Assembly (NCBI RefSeq): GCF_015207505.1
Contig: NZ_JADEWT010000028.1
Coordinates: 1-59,624 of the forward strand
Length of the DNA: 59,624 bases
Direction of reading: 5' to 3'
Source of the DNA: Tychonema sp. LEGE 06208
Lineage (GTDB): Bacteria > Cyanobacteriota > Cyanobacteriia > Cyanobacteriales > Microcoleaceae
Each line of letters starts with the position of its first letter. Position 1 is the stretch's first letter. Positions 17,352 to 26,482 of this stretch are shown here, in pieces. A program made the position numbers and the translations under genes. The notes below the pieces were generated by a model, which saw nothing but the letters and a program-made list of their open reading frames with translations, made no database searches and was not told the DNA's origin.

Positions 17352-19910
17352 GTGGACTCCAGATACAACCCCCAATCCATAGAAGAAAAATGGCAGCAGA
17401 TATGGGCTGAGCAAAACTTAGACCAAATGCCAGAAGATACCGAAAAGCCTAAATTTTATGCCTTATCCATGTTCCCCTACCCGTCGGGAAACCTGCACAT
17501 GGGCCACGTCCGCAACTACACAATCATCGATGTAATTGCCAGACTCAAGCGAATGCAAGGCTATCGCGTACTCAATCCGATGGGATGGGACGCTTTTGGT
17601 TTGCCGGCAGAAAATGCAGCCATCGAACGCGGAATTCCCCCCGCAAAATGGACGTATGAAAATATTGCCCAAATGAAAGGCTTATTTCAGCGGCTGGGCA
17701 TTTCCTTTGATTGGACAAAAGAAGTTACAACCTGTTCTCCCGATTATTATCGGTGGACTCAGTGGCTGTTCTTGCAATTTTTAGAAGCAGGATTAGCTTA
17801 TCAAAAAGAAGCAGCAGTTAATTGGGATCCCATCGACCAAACAGTCTTAGCCAACGAACAAGTAGACAACGAAGGTCGTTCTTGGCGTTCCGGCGCGAAA
17901 GTCGAGCGCAAATTATTGCGGCAGTGGTTCCTCAAAATTACCGATTACGCCGAACAGTTATTAAACGACTTAGACAAATTGCCAAATTGGCCCGAAAGAG
18001 TCAAATTAATGCAAGCCAATTGGATTGGCAAATCAGTCGGTGCTTACTTGGAATTTCCGATTGTGGGAATGGATGAAAAAATCGCCGTTTTTACCACTCG
18101 CCCCGATACAGTTTATGGCGTTAGTTACCTTGTTTTAGCGCCAGAACATCCGTTAACCGCGCGCGTGACCACCGAAGACCAAAAAGCTGCTGCAGACACC
18201 TTCATCAAAGAAGTTGCACTGCAAAGCGAGATCGATCGCACCGCCGAAGACAAACCAAAGCGCGGCATCCCCACAGGCGGCAAAGCAATCAACCCTTTCA
18301 GCGGCGAAGAAATCCCGATTTGGATTGCCGATTACGTACTGTACGAATACGGCACCGGCGCAGTGATGGGAGTACCAGCCCACGACACGCGAGATTTCAA
18401 ATTTGCCACTGAATATCAACTGCCAATTAAAATAGTAATTGTGGATGATGATGAAACTCCGCTGACCGAAGCTTACACCGAACCAGGAATTATGATTAAT
18501 TCCGAAAGCTTCAACGGCATGGATTCAATTAAAGGTAAATCCGCAATTATTGAAGCTGCCGAAAGTTCTGGTTGTGGCAAAGCGCGAGTGCAATATCGCT
18601 TGAGAGATTGGCTAATTTCTCGACAGCGTTATTGGGGTGCTCCGATTCCAGTAATTCACTGTCCCAACTGCGGAACAGTCCCCGTCCCCCAATCGGATTT
18701 ACCCGTATTGTTGCCGGAAAATGTAGAATTTACTGGCAAAGGTTCGCCCTTGGCAAAAATGGCAGAATGGGTAAACGTTGCGTGTCCGAGTTGCGGTACT
18801 CCAGCGCAGCGCGAAACGGATACGATGGATACTTTTATGGATTCATCATGGTATTTTTTGCGCTATCCTGATGCTCAAAATCAAGAGCAAGTCTTTGATT
18901 CGGCGAAAACGAACGATTGGATGCCGATAGATCAATATGTCGGCGGTATCGAACACGCAATCCTGCATTTGCTGTATTCCCGGTTTTTTACAAAGGTTTT
19001 GCGCGATCGGGGTTTAATCAATTGTGACGAACCATTTAAACGCCTGTTAACTCAAGGCATGGTGCAAGCAAAAGCCTACAAAAATCCTGTGACTGGCAAA
19101 TACGTTGCCGCATCAGATGTAGACCCAGAAAATCCTAAAGATCCGCAAACGGGCGCAGTTTTGGAAGTCTTCTATGAAAAGATGTCCAAATCTAAATACA
19201 ACGGTGTTGACCCCTTGGAAGTTATGGGGAAATACGGGGTAGATACGGCGCGAATGTTTATTTTATTCAAAGCGCCGCCAGAGAAGGATTTGGAGTGGGA
19301 CGACGCAGATGTGGAAGGGCAATTCCGCTTTTTAAATCGCGTTTGGCGCTTGGTGACAGAGTTTGCCTCACTCCCCCCAGCCCCCCCTACTCAAGAGGGA
19401 GAAAAAGAGGTGTTGAGCAAAGCTGAGAAAGATTTGCGGCGGGCGATTCACACTGCAATTAAGGAAGTTCGAGAAGATTTGGAGGGCGAGTATCAGTTTA
19501 ATACTGCTGTTTCCGAAATGATGAAGTTGAACAATGCGCTGGCTGATGCTAAATGTAAGGATTCGCCTGTTTATGCAGAGGGAATTAACACTTTAATTTT
19601 GCTGTTAGCGCCTTTTTCACCGCATATCGCTGATGAACTGTGGCATTTGATTGGTAACAGCGAATCCGTGCATACGCAGAGTTGGCCGGTTGCCGATCCA
19701 TCTGCTTTAATTACCGATGAAATTACGCTGGTAATTCAAGTTATGGGGAAAACTCGCGGCACAATTCAAGTGCCTTCTGGTGCTGATAAAGCTGCTTTGG
19801 AAAAGTTTGCTCGCGAGTCGGAATTGGCTAAGCGTCACCTGGAAGGTAAGGAGATTAAAAAGGTAATTGTGGTTCCTGGAAAGTTGGTAAATTTCGTGGT
19901 AGCTGGATAA
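17352..19910 (+). CDS. leuS: Leucyl-tRNA synthetase
   Basis: The 852-residue class I synthetase has HMGH at 49-52 (HIGH motif), the CP1 editing domain ([19 protein letters not shown]), a zinc-binding CPNC/CPSC pair, and KMSKS at 610-614. It charges tRNA-Leu. The start is GTG, with GGAG eight bases upstream, and [14 protein letters not shown] matches homologues. Between the catalytic and anticodon-binding domains (residues about 671-686) lies a proline-rich stretch [13 protein letters not shown] encoded by CCCCCCAGCCCCCCC-type DNA resembling intergenic repeats near 48.8 kb, probably a repeat that entered the reading frame at a tolerant linker. A hairpin follows the stop. Confidence 0.97.
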   Translation: MDSRYNPQSIEEKWQQIWAEQNLDQMPEDTEKPKFYALSMFPYPSGNLHMGHVRNYTIIDVIARLKRMQGYRVLNPMGWDAFGLPAENAAIERGIPPAKWTYENIAQMKGLFQRLGISFDWTKEVTTCSPDYYRWTQWLFLQFLEAGLAYQKEAAVNWDPIDQTVLANEQVDNEGRSWRSGAKVERKLLRQWFLKITDYAEQLLNDLDKLPNWPERVKLMQANWIGKSVGAYLEFPIVGMDEKIAVFTTRPDTVYGVSYLVLAPEHPLTARVTTEDQKAAADTFIKEVALQSEIDRTAEDKPKRGIPTGGKAINPFSGEEIPIWIADYVLYEYGTGAVMGVPAHDTRDFKFATEYQLPIKIVIVDDDETPLTEAYTEPGIMINSESFNGMDSIKGKSAIIEAAESSGCGKARVQYRLRDWLISRQRYWGAPIPVIHCPNCGTVPVPQSDLPVLLPENVEFTGKGSPLAKMAEWVNVACPSCGTPAQRETDTMDTFMDSSWYFLRYPDAQNQEQVFDSAKTNDWMPIDQYVGGIEHAILHLLYSRFFTKVLRDRGLINCDEPFKRLLTQGMVQAKAYKNPVTGKYVAASDVDPENPKDPQTGAVLEVFYEKMSKSKYNGVDPLEVMGKYGVDTARMFILFKAPPEKDLEWDDADVEGQFRFLNRVWRLVTEFASLPPAPPTQEGEKEVLSKAEKDLRRAIHTAIKEVREDLEGEYQFNTAVSEMMKLNNALADAKCKDSPVYAEGINTLILLLAPFSPHIADELWHLIGNSESVHTQSWPVADPSALITDEITLVIQVMGKTRGTIQVPSGADKAALEKFARESELAKRHLEGKEIKKVIVVPGKLVNFVVAG

Positions 19911-19915
19911 AGATG

Positions 19916-19948
19916 AGAAACCCGGCTTATCCAAAAAACCGGGTTTCT
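19916..19948 (+). terminator. Hairpin after leuS (AAACCCGG-type)
   Basis: AGAAACCCGG at 19916-19925 pairs perfectly with CCGGGTTTCT at 19939-19948, six bases after the leuS stop. It belongs to the dispersed AAACCCGG family and is well placed to act as a terminator, though no T tract follows. Confidence 0.55.
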
Positions 19949-19981
19949 GAGACTTGCAGTTCAGAAATAGCGAACAAAACA

Positions 19982-20866
19982 ATGAGCCAGCTAAAAATTA
20001 GAAAACGGCGCTTTTTGAGATGGCTATTGTCTTTAGTAAAATTTTGGGCGATCGCCTACACAGCTTTCTGTATACTCTTGTTTATTCTGCAAACTCGTTT
20101 GATCTTTCGGCCAACACCTGAAATCGCCAAAACACCGGATGCTTTTAACATCGCTTACCAAGAAGTTTGGTTGCCAGTTAAAGCTCGACCCAAAATTGAA
20201 AAACTTCACGGTTGGTGGCTGCCAGCCGCAAATCAACAATCATTAGGAACCCTATTGTACCTGCACGGCAAGGGTTTTAACATCGGCACGAATATCAATC
20301 AATCTTACCGCTTTCGGGAATTGGGTTTTTCTGTATTGCTGATTGATTACCGGGGTTACGGCCGCAGTCAAGGCAGTTTTCCCAGCGAAGCGCGGATCTA
20401 TGAAGATGCGGAAACAGCTTATAATTATTTAGTCAAACAGCGGCAATTGTCGCCTAGCGAAATCTTTTTGTACGGTCATTCACTAGGAGGTGCTGTTGCT
20501 GTAGAATTAGCAGTCAGACATCCAGAAGCAGCGGGATTAATCGTTCAAAGTTCGTTCACTTCCATGCTGAATATGGTAGAACGCTACAGTATAATGCGAC
20601 TATTTCCATCGAGGCTGTTGCTGACACAAAAATTTGATTCTTTGAATAAAGTTAAATTGCTGAAAATTCCGGTTTTGTTCGCCCACGGAACCGCTGACCC
20701 TCTGATTCCGGCGGCGATGAGTGAAAAGTTATATGCTGCTGCTGGTGAACCCAAGCAAATTTTGCTGGTTCCTAATGCTAAGCATAATAATGGAGATGCT
20801 TTTTTTAACAGCAGCGAATACCGCCAAACTCTTGTTGATTTTGCAAAAAAATCTAGAATTAGATGA
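19982..20866 (+). CDS. Membrane-anchored alpha/beta hydrolase
   Basis: The 294-residue protein begins with a basic stretch and one hydrophobic segment (about residues 16-36, FWAIAYTAFCILLFIL), followed by an alpha/beta hydrolase domain. The nucleophile elbow is GHSLGG, the oxyanion region LLYLHGKGFN, the acid is in HGTADPLIP and the histidine in NAKHNNGD, so the Ser-Asp-His triad is complete. It resembles BEM46/YqkD-type proteins of unknown substrate. An open frame extends upstream to 19913 but runs through the post-leuS hairpin, so the ATG at 19982 is the likely start. Confidence 0.88.
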   Translation: MSQLKIRKRRFLRWLLSLVKFWAIAYTAFCILLFILQTRLIFRPTPEIAKTPDAFNIAYQEVWLPVKARPKIEKLHGWWLPAANQQSLGTLLYLHGKGFNIGTNINQSYRFRELGFSVLLIDYRGYGRSQGSFPSEARIYEDAETAYNYLVKQRQLSPSEIFLYGHSLGGAVAVELAVRHPEAAGLIVQSSFTSMLNMVERYSIMRLFPSRLLLTQKFDSLNKVKLLKIPVLFAHGTADPLIPAAMSEKLYAAAGEPKQILLVPNAKHNNGDAFFNSSEYRQTLVDFAKKSRIR

Positions 20867-20985
20867 ATAAACCTCTTGATAAAGTAGAAAAAATATTGTA
20901 ATGATCTGCGTTTGTCTGTGTTGATCTGCCTTAGATCTGCGGTTTTCGTATTTATCAAAAACTTAGGCAATAACTATCATCAAGA

Positions 20986-21816
20986 TTACACGCAATCTCT
21001 GTAAATTATTTCTATTTTATCTCCAACTTCTAGCTGCAAAACGGATTCAGCGCTGCCGCCATTAACGGCAATTTCTAGCCAACCGTCAGAACCAGTTATG
21101 GCAATTAAATCCCCTGGCTTGCTGTCGCTGTAAGTTTTACCGCTGGGGATGCGAATTGGATCGCAACTATTGCTAATTATCACTGACCAATTGTTAGATA
21201 CAATGCAATTATTCGGGATATTAGTAATTAAATTGCCGAAGCGATCGACATATTGAACGCAACCTACCGCACCGGTGGCTGTAACGGCGCAATTTGGTAT
21301 CTGTAGCTGTACTAAATTCGCAGGGTCGATAGCATCCCCCAACTCTTCCAGCGGCACCCCATTCGCCAAATGAGCGCCCGCTGTGGCGAAAATATCGCGA
21401 CCGTGAAAGGTGCTGCTGGGTTCGGGTGTACGCCAATATTGCGAATTCGTCAACTCCACAGCGGCGATCCTCTTCGAGGGCTTCGCTAACGCACTTTCCC
21501 GACTCAACACCCCGCTAAACAACCCGTTATCGGGCCCCACCAGCCAGCAATTAGCACATTTAACCGCAACCCCGCGTCTCTTGCTTCCCACACCCGGATC
21601 GACGACAGCAATATGTACGGTTTCCGGCGGAAAATAAGCAAAAGCAGTCATCAAACAAAACCTCCCCGCTGCAATATTTTGAGATGGTATTTGGTGCGTA
21701 ATGTCAATGACTTTTAACTGCGGGTTAATTTGGGCGATCGCACCTTTCATCACTCCCACATAAACATCACTCAACCCAAAATCCGTCAGCAGAGTTATAA
21801 TTCTATTTTTAGACAT
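20986..21816 (-). CDS. DUF62 SAM hydrolase (adenosyl-forming), fluorinase/chlorinase fold
   Basis: The 276-residue protein starts MSKNRIITLLTDFGLSDVYVG, with the conserved TDFG aspartate at residue 12. It contains VVDPGVGSKRRG, the GPDNGLF loop and FHGRDIF, all hallmarks of the DUF62 family. Members hydrolyse S-adenosylmethionine to adenosine and methionine; a few are halogenases. The FHGRDIF motif is that of hydrolases. I choose the start at 21816 over 21864. The gene is divergent from the DUF3598 gene with only 18 bases between the two starts, so each promoter must lie inside the other gene. Confidence 0.9.
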   Translation of the reverse strand: MSKNRIITLLTDFGLSDVYVGVMKGAIAQINPQLKVIDITHQIPSQNIAAGRFCLMTAFAYFPPETVHIAVVDPGVGSKRRGVAVKCANCWLVGPDNGLFSGVLSRESALAKPSKRIAAVELTNSQYWRTPEPSSTFHGRDIFATAGAHLANGVPLEELGDAIDPANLVQLQIPNCAVTATGAVGCVQYVDRFGNLITNIPNNCIVSNNWSVIISNSCDPIRIPSGKTYSDSKPGDLIAITGSDGWLEIAVNGGSAESVLQLEVGDKIEIIYRDCV

Positions 21817-21834
21817 AGATCCAAAGGTAAGAAT

Positions 21835-22683
21835 ATGGTAGCGCAGTGGGAAAACTTTCTGCAAAACTTAGGAGAATGGCACGGTTCCTTCACTCAGCTA
21901 TCAACGCGGGGAGAGGTAATTAAAGATACTCCCAGCATTATTTCTCTCGAAGGACTCAACGACAACAAAACTGTGCGCTTGAAACTGCGGCGTTTCTCCC
22001 CAAATCCTAGCGGTGTCGGCGAACCAGAAGTCAGCGAACTTGTTCGAGAATATCAGAGTTTGGGACGAGATATCTTATTTTTTGAAAATGGAAATTTTTG
22101 TCAGGGTACTATTCAATTAGCGCCTTATTCTGAGTCTGGGGCCGAGTTTGGTTTTATCTACAACTATCGCAGGTTGCGCTTCGTTCAACTCTACAATATT
22201 GACGGCAATTTATCCAAACTTACCTTAATTCGCGAAAAACAGCAAGATAAAAATATCCCCGAACGTCCGCCTTTAACTGTTGATGCTTTGCTGGGAGAAT
22301 GGCAGGGCGAGGCCGTGACAATGTATCCAGATTATCGTCATCCTGATTCCTATTCTACCAATTTACAATTGCATTTGCAAAATGGCGATCGGCTAGTACA
22401 GAAAATCACTTTTGGCAATAATGCTAATGTTATCAGTTCTAGCGGCAGCATTGACGGTTCTGCGATTAATTTTAACGAAGGTTCAACGCCCGTGCAAGTT
22501 TTGCTGCTTCCCGATGGCGGTTCTTGCACTTGTCCGGTGAAAGTTGAATTCAGAAAACCTATCTTTTTTGAGGCCGGTTGGTTGGTAGAACCTGACTTGC
22601 GATTTCGGATGATTCGCAGTTACAATGACAAAGGTGAATGGGTAAGTTTGACTTTAGTTACTGAACGGAAAATTAGTCATTAG
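21835..22683 (+). CDS. DUF3598 family protein
   Basis: The 282-residue protein has the two-part layout of DUF3598: an N-terminal MVAQWENFLQNLGEWHGSF and a second similar module beginning TVDALLGEWQGEAVTMYPD, each with the L(G)EWxG motif of lipocalin-like (calycin) beta barrels. The family is found in cyanobacteria and plants and has no firm biochemical role. AAAGG lies 8 bases before the ATG at 21835. The last residues (KISH) and the TAG stop are encoded by TTAGTCA repeat units, so the original C-terminus may have been replaced or trimmed by the array. Confidence 0.8.
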   Translation: MVAQWENFLQNLGEWHGSFTQLSTRGEVIKDTPSIISLEGLNDNKTVRLKLRRFSPNPSGVGEPEVSELVREYQSLGRDILFFENGNFCQGTIQLAPYSESGAEFGFIYNYRRLRFVQLYNIDGNLSKLTLIREKQQDKNIPERPPLTVDALLGEWQGEAVTMYPDYRHPDSYSTNLQLHLQNGDRLVQKITFGNNANVISSSGSIDGSAINFNEGSTPVQVLLLPDGGSCTCPVKVEFRKPIFFEAGWLVEPDLRFRMIRSYNDKGEWVSLTLVTERKISH

Positions 22684-22777
22684 TCATTAGTCATTAGTCA
22701 TTAGTCATTAGTCATTAGTCATTAGTCATTAGTCATTAGTCATTAGTCATTAGTCATTAGTCAGTAGTCATTAGTTA
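22673..22777. repeat. TTAGTCA heptanucleotide array
   Basis: About thirteen near-perfect TTAGTCA units begin inside the last codons of the DUF3598 gene, which supplies its stop codon from the array. Shorter arrays of the same unit follow at about 22811-22840 and 23092-23161 and flank the duplicated block described next. Confidence 0.95.
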
Positions 22778-22828
22778 GTAGGGGCGGTGGATGGTGCGGG
22801 CCCGCCCTCTTAGTAGTCATTAGTCATT

Positions 22829-23093
22829 AGTCATTAGTTAGTAGGGGCGGGTTAATCGCGTAATCCTCGCATCCGGCACGCAATCTCCGAACAAAACCCG
22901 CCCCGCTTTACGACAAACGAAAGTTGATATAGCAGCGAATTTTATTCGCCGGACTTTGTTTCCTGGGTTTGCGATTGAATCACCGCACTCCAATCATCAT
23001 TGTTAACTGCAGCTTCCAGATGTTCGTGTCGTTCGCCGTCAATTTTGGCTGCTGTTTCTAACTCTTTGGTAAGAGTAGAATCTGCCATTGCTT
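22829..23093. repeat. Direct repeat, copy 1 (of 23150-23414)
   Basis: The sequence at 22829-23093 appears identical to 23150-23414, an offset of 321 bases. Copy 2 is the genuine 3' end of the GIY-YIG gene and its downstream region; copy 1 breaks off at GCCATTGCTT and runs into TTAGTCA units. The near-perfect identity implies a recent duplication. Confidence 0.93.
22942..23093 (-). pseudogene. Duplicated 3' fragment of the GIY-YIG gene
   Basis: This is the last 50 or so codons of the gene at 23263-23940, on the same strand and in identical sequence, lacking the start and catalytic domain. Upstream of it lie TTAGTCA units that contain stops in all frames, so it should not be translated. Confidence 0.9.
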
Positions 23094-23149
23094 AGTCATT
23101 AGTCATTAGTCATTAGTCATTAGTCATTAGTCAGTAGTTAGTAGTCAGT

Positions 23150-23414
23150 AGTCATTAGTTAGTAGGGGCGGGTTAATCGCGTAATCCTCGCATCCGGCAC
23201 GCAATCTCCGAACAAAACCCGCCCCGCTTTACGACAAACGAAAGTTGATATAGCAGCGAATTTTATTCGCCGGACTTTGTTTCCTGGGTTTGCGATTGAA
23301 TCACCGCACTCCAATCATCATTGTTAACTGCAGCTTCCAGATGTTCGTGTCGTTCGCCGTCAATTTTGGCTGCTGTTTCTAACTCTTTGGTAAGAGTAGA
23401 ATCTGCCATTGCTT
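23150..23414. repeat. Direct repeat, copy 2 (of 22829-23093)
   Basis: Matches copy 1 at a 321-base offset. It includes the last codons of the GIY-YIG gene and about 100 bases beyond its stop. Confidence 0.93.
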
Positions 23415-23940
23415 TGCGTAATTTTAGCTTCTTTTCCTCATAAGCTGTTTGTTCCTCAGCAGACATAGCAGCGCGCGCTGCTTGACCTACCGTACTCGCC
23501 CACATTTCGCTCTCTGCGCCGTTTCCCGGCGGAATAGTGCCTAGTTCTGCGATCCAAGCATCCCGCAAACTTTCCATTTCTTCCCGTTTGGGGAATTTGA
23601 AAGTTTGGACGCGCACAAAAGCACAATTTTCTGCGCCGTTTTGCGCGATGTGACCGTTGATTGAAAGCAGGATATTTCGCGAATAACCGATATACTGAGT
23701 GTTGCGCGCACTGTCCGTGACAGCGTAAACTCCGGCGACTTTTGCGTTAGTTGCTAGACTTCGCCAGGTATCGATCGACATTACTTGCGTGCCGTCATTT
23801 TCTACTTCAGAAACAGCGGCCGCTGCGCTGTGTTCTGAGTCGGAACTGTATAAAAAGTTGTGCAGTCCTTCATGGGCGACAGGTACGTTTTGATGTTCAA
23901 TTGCTACGTCTCGATCGGCATTCACTTGATTAGATTCCAT
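23263..23940 (-). CDS. GIY-YIG superfamily protein
   Basis: The 225-residue protein has GVYAVTDSARNTQYIGYSRN in the middle (about residues 70-90), giving the GIY...YIG strands and the following arginine-type region of the GIY-YIG nuclease fold, then a helical, acidic C-terminus. Members of this kind in cyanobacteria and plant plastids are uncharacterised. The start is the ATG at 23940, with GAGGAA upstream; an in-frame TTG at 23967 lacks such a site. The 3' end, with its flank, is duplicated immediately downstream. Nuclease activity is not certain: the usual downstream glutamate is hard to place. Confidence 0.75.
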   Translation of the reverse strand: MESNQVNADRDVAIEHQNVPVAHEGLHNFLYSSDSEHSAAAAVSEVENDGTQVMSIDTWRSLATNAKVAGVYAVTDSARNTQYIGYSRNILLSINGHIAQNGAENCAFVRVQTFKFPKREEMESLRDAWIAELGTIPPGNGAESEMWASTVGQAARAAMSAEEQTAYEEKKLKLRKAMADSTLTKELETAAKIDGERHEHLEAAVNNDDWSAVIQSQTQETKSGE

Positions 23941-24102
23941 AAAACGCAATTCCTCAAAAAGTGGCAATTTTACTAATTAAATCTCTGGATTTATAAGCTG
24001 TTGCGACATTTAAATATAATTTAACAAAAATCAAAAAATATTCTGGGTGGGCTTGTAGCAGCGTCCAGAATATGCAATTTAAATGCCCAACAGCTTACTT
24101 AT

Positions 24103-24966
24103 TTAACTTACTGCAATTTGTTGCAATTCTTCGTCAGTTAATTTAACTTCGATCGCCTTTACGGAGTCCTCAATGCTCGATAATTTTGTCGCAGCGGGAA
24201 TCGGAACGACGCAGGGCGATTGTGCCATCAACCAAGCTAATACTATACAGTACACTGAAACGTTTTTTTCGGCTGCTAAGGAGGCGATCGCGGGCATATC
24301 TTGCAAGCTGGTGACGCGGCGGCTTCCACCCAAAGGACTCCAGGGGAAAAATGTCAAGTTTTCGGCTTCGCAATATTCCAGTACGCCGTCAGATTCCGGC
24401 TGTCTGTGCCACGGATTGTACTGATTCTGCACCGAGACAATTTCTACTACATCCCGGGCGCGTTTGATCTGCTCTACAGAAAAGTTGGAAACTCCGATAA
24501 ATCGAATCATTCCTGCTTCTACTGCTTCCTTTGCGGGTGCTAGGGCTGCTTCGATTGTATAGGCTGGATCGGGCGAGTGATACTGCCAAAGGTCGATCGG
24601 GTGATTGCCGCCCAAAGCTTCAAAACTTTCGCGAATTGTCTTGCGTAAATGGTGGGGATTCCCGTTGCGCGTCCAGGCACCTTGAGGCCTCATCAAGCCA
24701 CCTTTCGTGGCCACAGTAACCGGCCGAATATCTCCGGTGTACTCTTGCAAAGCTTTGGCAATCAGGTGCTCGTTGTGGTGTTTGTCCGATTGATCTTCGC
24801 AATAGGAATCTGCGGTGTCAATCAGGGTGATACCCAAATCGAGGGCGCGGTGAATTACCGCAATTGCTTGCGATTCTGGCGGCTTGCCACTTAACGACAA
24901 CGGCATACCTCCCAGACCGATCGCGCTGATGTTAAAATTACTGTTGCCCAGTTTTTTTCTTTTCAT
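24103..24966 (-). CDS. Aldo/keto reductase
   Basis: The 287-residue TIM-barrel oxidoreductase has the catalytic tetrad in recognisable positions: D in LIDTADSY, the tyrosine of the same motif, K in VATKGG and H in LWQYHSPDP. NADPH-binding elements GVSNFS and PIPAATKLSSIEDS are present. It reduces carbonyls; the physiological substrate is unknown. GAGGG lies upstream of the ATG at 24966, so I prefer this over the ATG at 25011. It is the last minus-strand gene before the GIY-YIG gene and shows no functional link to it. Confidence 0.92.
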   Translation of the reverse strand: MKRKKLGNSNFNISAIGLGGMPLSLSGKPPESQAIAVIHRALDLGITLIDTADSYCEDQSDKHHNEHLIAKALQEYTGDIRPVTVATKGGLMRPQGAWTRNGNPHHLRKTIRESFEALGGNHPIDLWQYHSPDPAYTIEAALAPAKEAVEAGMIRFIGVSNFSVEQIKRARDVVEIVSVQNQYNPWHRQPESDGVLEYCEAENLTFFPWSPLGGSRRVTSLQDMPAIASLAAEKNVSVYCIVLAWLMAQSPCVVPIPAATKLSSIEDSVKAIEVKLTDEELQQIAVS

Positions 24967-25193
24967 TTGTTGGCCCTCGTTTGCGTGGTTGATTGAGAGT
25001 TGAGATTTCAAGGATATTTTGAAATTTTACTGTTTTTTTTAGAATATAAGTAGATAGGACACAAATATTTTCTCCGTCGGCTGTACTGTCTTCAAACTGT
25101 ATATTTTTATGAACTATTGCCGAATGGTCAAACCTTCTTTCGTTTTTTCCCCCTCAAACATAACAGAAAATTTCTTGTCACGCCGCAGCTTAC

Positions 25194-25988
25194 CTAACTC
25201 GAAGCGCTGGTGTAAAAGCGGAGTGCAAATTGCCAGAAGTAGCGCGAAAACAACAACAGCCCGATCGCCAAAATTCCCGCCCCTGCGATCCAAACAATTT
25301 CACCTCTGCCCAGCATGGTTTCTGCCGGCACAGTCGTCAAGAAAGCAACCGGAACTATAAAAGTGAAGAAAAATCGATAAGCTGCGGGATAAGCCGCCAT
25401 TGGAAATCTACCCGCTTCTAACAATCCTTTGAGCACTGAGGTAACGTTGTAAATTTTGACAAACCAAATGCTAGTTGCACCTAACATAAACCAGATACTG
25501 TAAAGACTAATAGCTCCGAATAACAGCGGTATTGCTGTTAAAAAATAGTTGCCGATTGCTACTTCCAATTTGTTAGTAGCATAGAGCAATAATAGCGCGC
25601 CGAAGATTAAATCGGGGACTCCCCAAGGGGAGACTGTGTTTGCAGACAGCCAAAATTGCGAATTGATGGGTTTGAGGAGTACGAAATCGAGAGTACCTTG
25701 CTGCACTCGATCGACAATACGGTTGAGGTTAGGGGCGAGAAAGGTTGACGAAAACCCTTCCAAAACCGTAAAAATCCCGAGTACAACCAAAGCTTCTTCC
25801 CATGAATAGCCCGAAAAACTGTAGCCAGTACGGTAGAACAAAAACAGTCCGAACCAACTGCCAGCAAGGTTTCCGAGGCTGCTAAGGGCTGCCAGGACAA
25901 AGTTGATCCGGTATTCGAGCTCCGCGGAGATCGCCGCCGCCCAGAACAATTTGAGTACCTGCAAATATCGTCCCATGTTTGTCGCCAT
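25194..25988 (-). CDS. ABC-2 family permease (DUF990 type)
   Basis: The 264-residue membrane protein has about six hydrophobic segments and the family features LEYRINFVLAALSSLGN, VQQGTLDFVLLKPINSQF and LLEAGRFPMAAYPAAYRFFFTFIVPVAFLTTVPA. In this family two such permeases usually pair with one ATPase. Neither partner is adjacent here, so the complex must be assembled from genes elsewhere or the gene is orphaned. Substrate unknown. The N-terminus MATNMGRYLQVLKLFW looks intact. Confidence 0.85.
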   Translation of the reverse strand: MATNMGRYLQVLKLFWAAAISAELEYRINFVLAALSSLGNLAGSWFGLFLFYRTGYSFSGYSWEEALVVLGIFTVLEGFSSTFLAPNLNRIVDRVQQGTLDFVLLKPINSQFWLSANTVSPWGVPDLIFGALLLLYATNKLEVAIGNYFLTAIPLLFGAISLYSIWFMLGATSIWFVKIYNVTSVLKGLLEAGRFPMAAYPAAYRFFFTFIVPVAFLTTVPAETMLGRGEIVWIAGAGILAIGLLLFSRYFWQFALRFYTSASS

Positions 25989-26449
25989 TTTTTGTCCTTC
26001 AAATACTTAAATTCTCTCCTATAGCAATCCTAAATGATTTTCTGTAGGGAGACGGCAGTGCCGTGTTCCTACTCAAAACAAGATGGAGGCAGAGCCGACT
26101 GATCTGCGTTACTTTCGCTCTTCCTGGTAACGAGTAAATCCTGCATCAAAGCACTCAAAACAAGATGCAAAACAAGATGGAGGCTGGTGATGAGCGTGCC
26201 GATTCGTCGGAAAGTGCAATTGATTGTACAAATAGACGATCGCGACGTTCAGCGCAGTTGTTATTTTGATATATTTAGACATCTCCCCTCGCTTTGCAAC
26301 AGGCTTTTCCAGCTTGTTCTTCCGTTTCTTTGTTTAGTCTGTCTAATCTGTCTTTAGAGTGTTGACAAATTTTATAAAATGTGTATTGCAGATTAAAATT
26401 TCTATCAAACTAACTATTTACCCGATCGCCCTTGAGTCAGCTATAGTTG
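25989..26449. other. Divergent intergenic region with dispersed hairpin fragments
   Basis: Between the ABC-2 permease and padR. GTAGGGAGACGGCAGTGCC at 26042 and on is a variant of the palindrome arms found at 58132-58196. AAACAAGATGGAGGC occurs at about 26078 and again at 26167. No gene is visible. The padR end holds TATAAT at 26450. Confidence 0.5.
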
Positions 26450-26455
26450 TATAAT
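26450..26455 (+). promoter_or_regulatory. Probable -10 box of padR
   Basis: A perfect TATAAT lies 28 bases before the padR ATG. Transcription would start near 26462, just before the operator-like palindrome at 26466-26480. No good -35 is seen at 17 bases, which fits a regulated or weak promoter. Confidence 0.5.
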
Positions 26456-26465
26456 CCAAAATATA

Positions 26466-26480
26466 ATATCAACTTGATAT
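26466..26480 (+). promoter_or_regulatory. Perfect palindrome ATATCAACTTGATAT, candidate PadR operator
   Basis: The two 7-base arms ATATCAA and TTGATAT are perfect reverse complements with one central base. The site ends two bases before the padR ATG and follows a TATAAT, so a bound regulator would block transcription or initiation. PadR proteins commonly bind palindromes of this kind in their own promoter. That this is the autoregulatory site is an inference. Confidence 0.65.
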
Positions 26481-26482
26481 AA

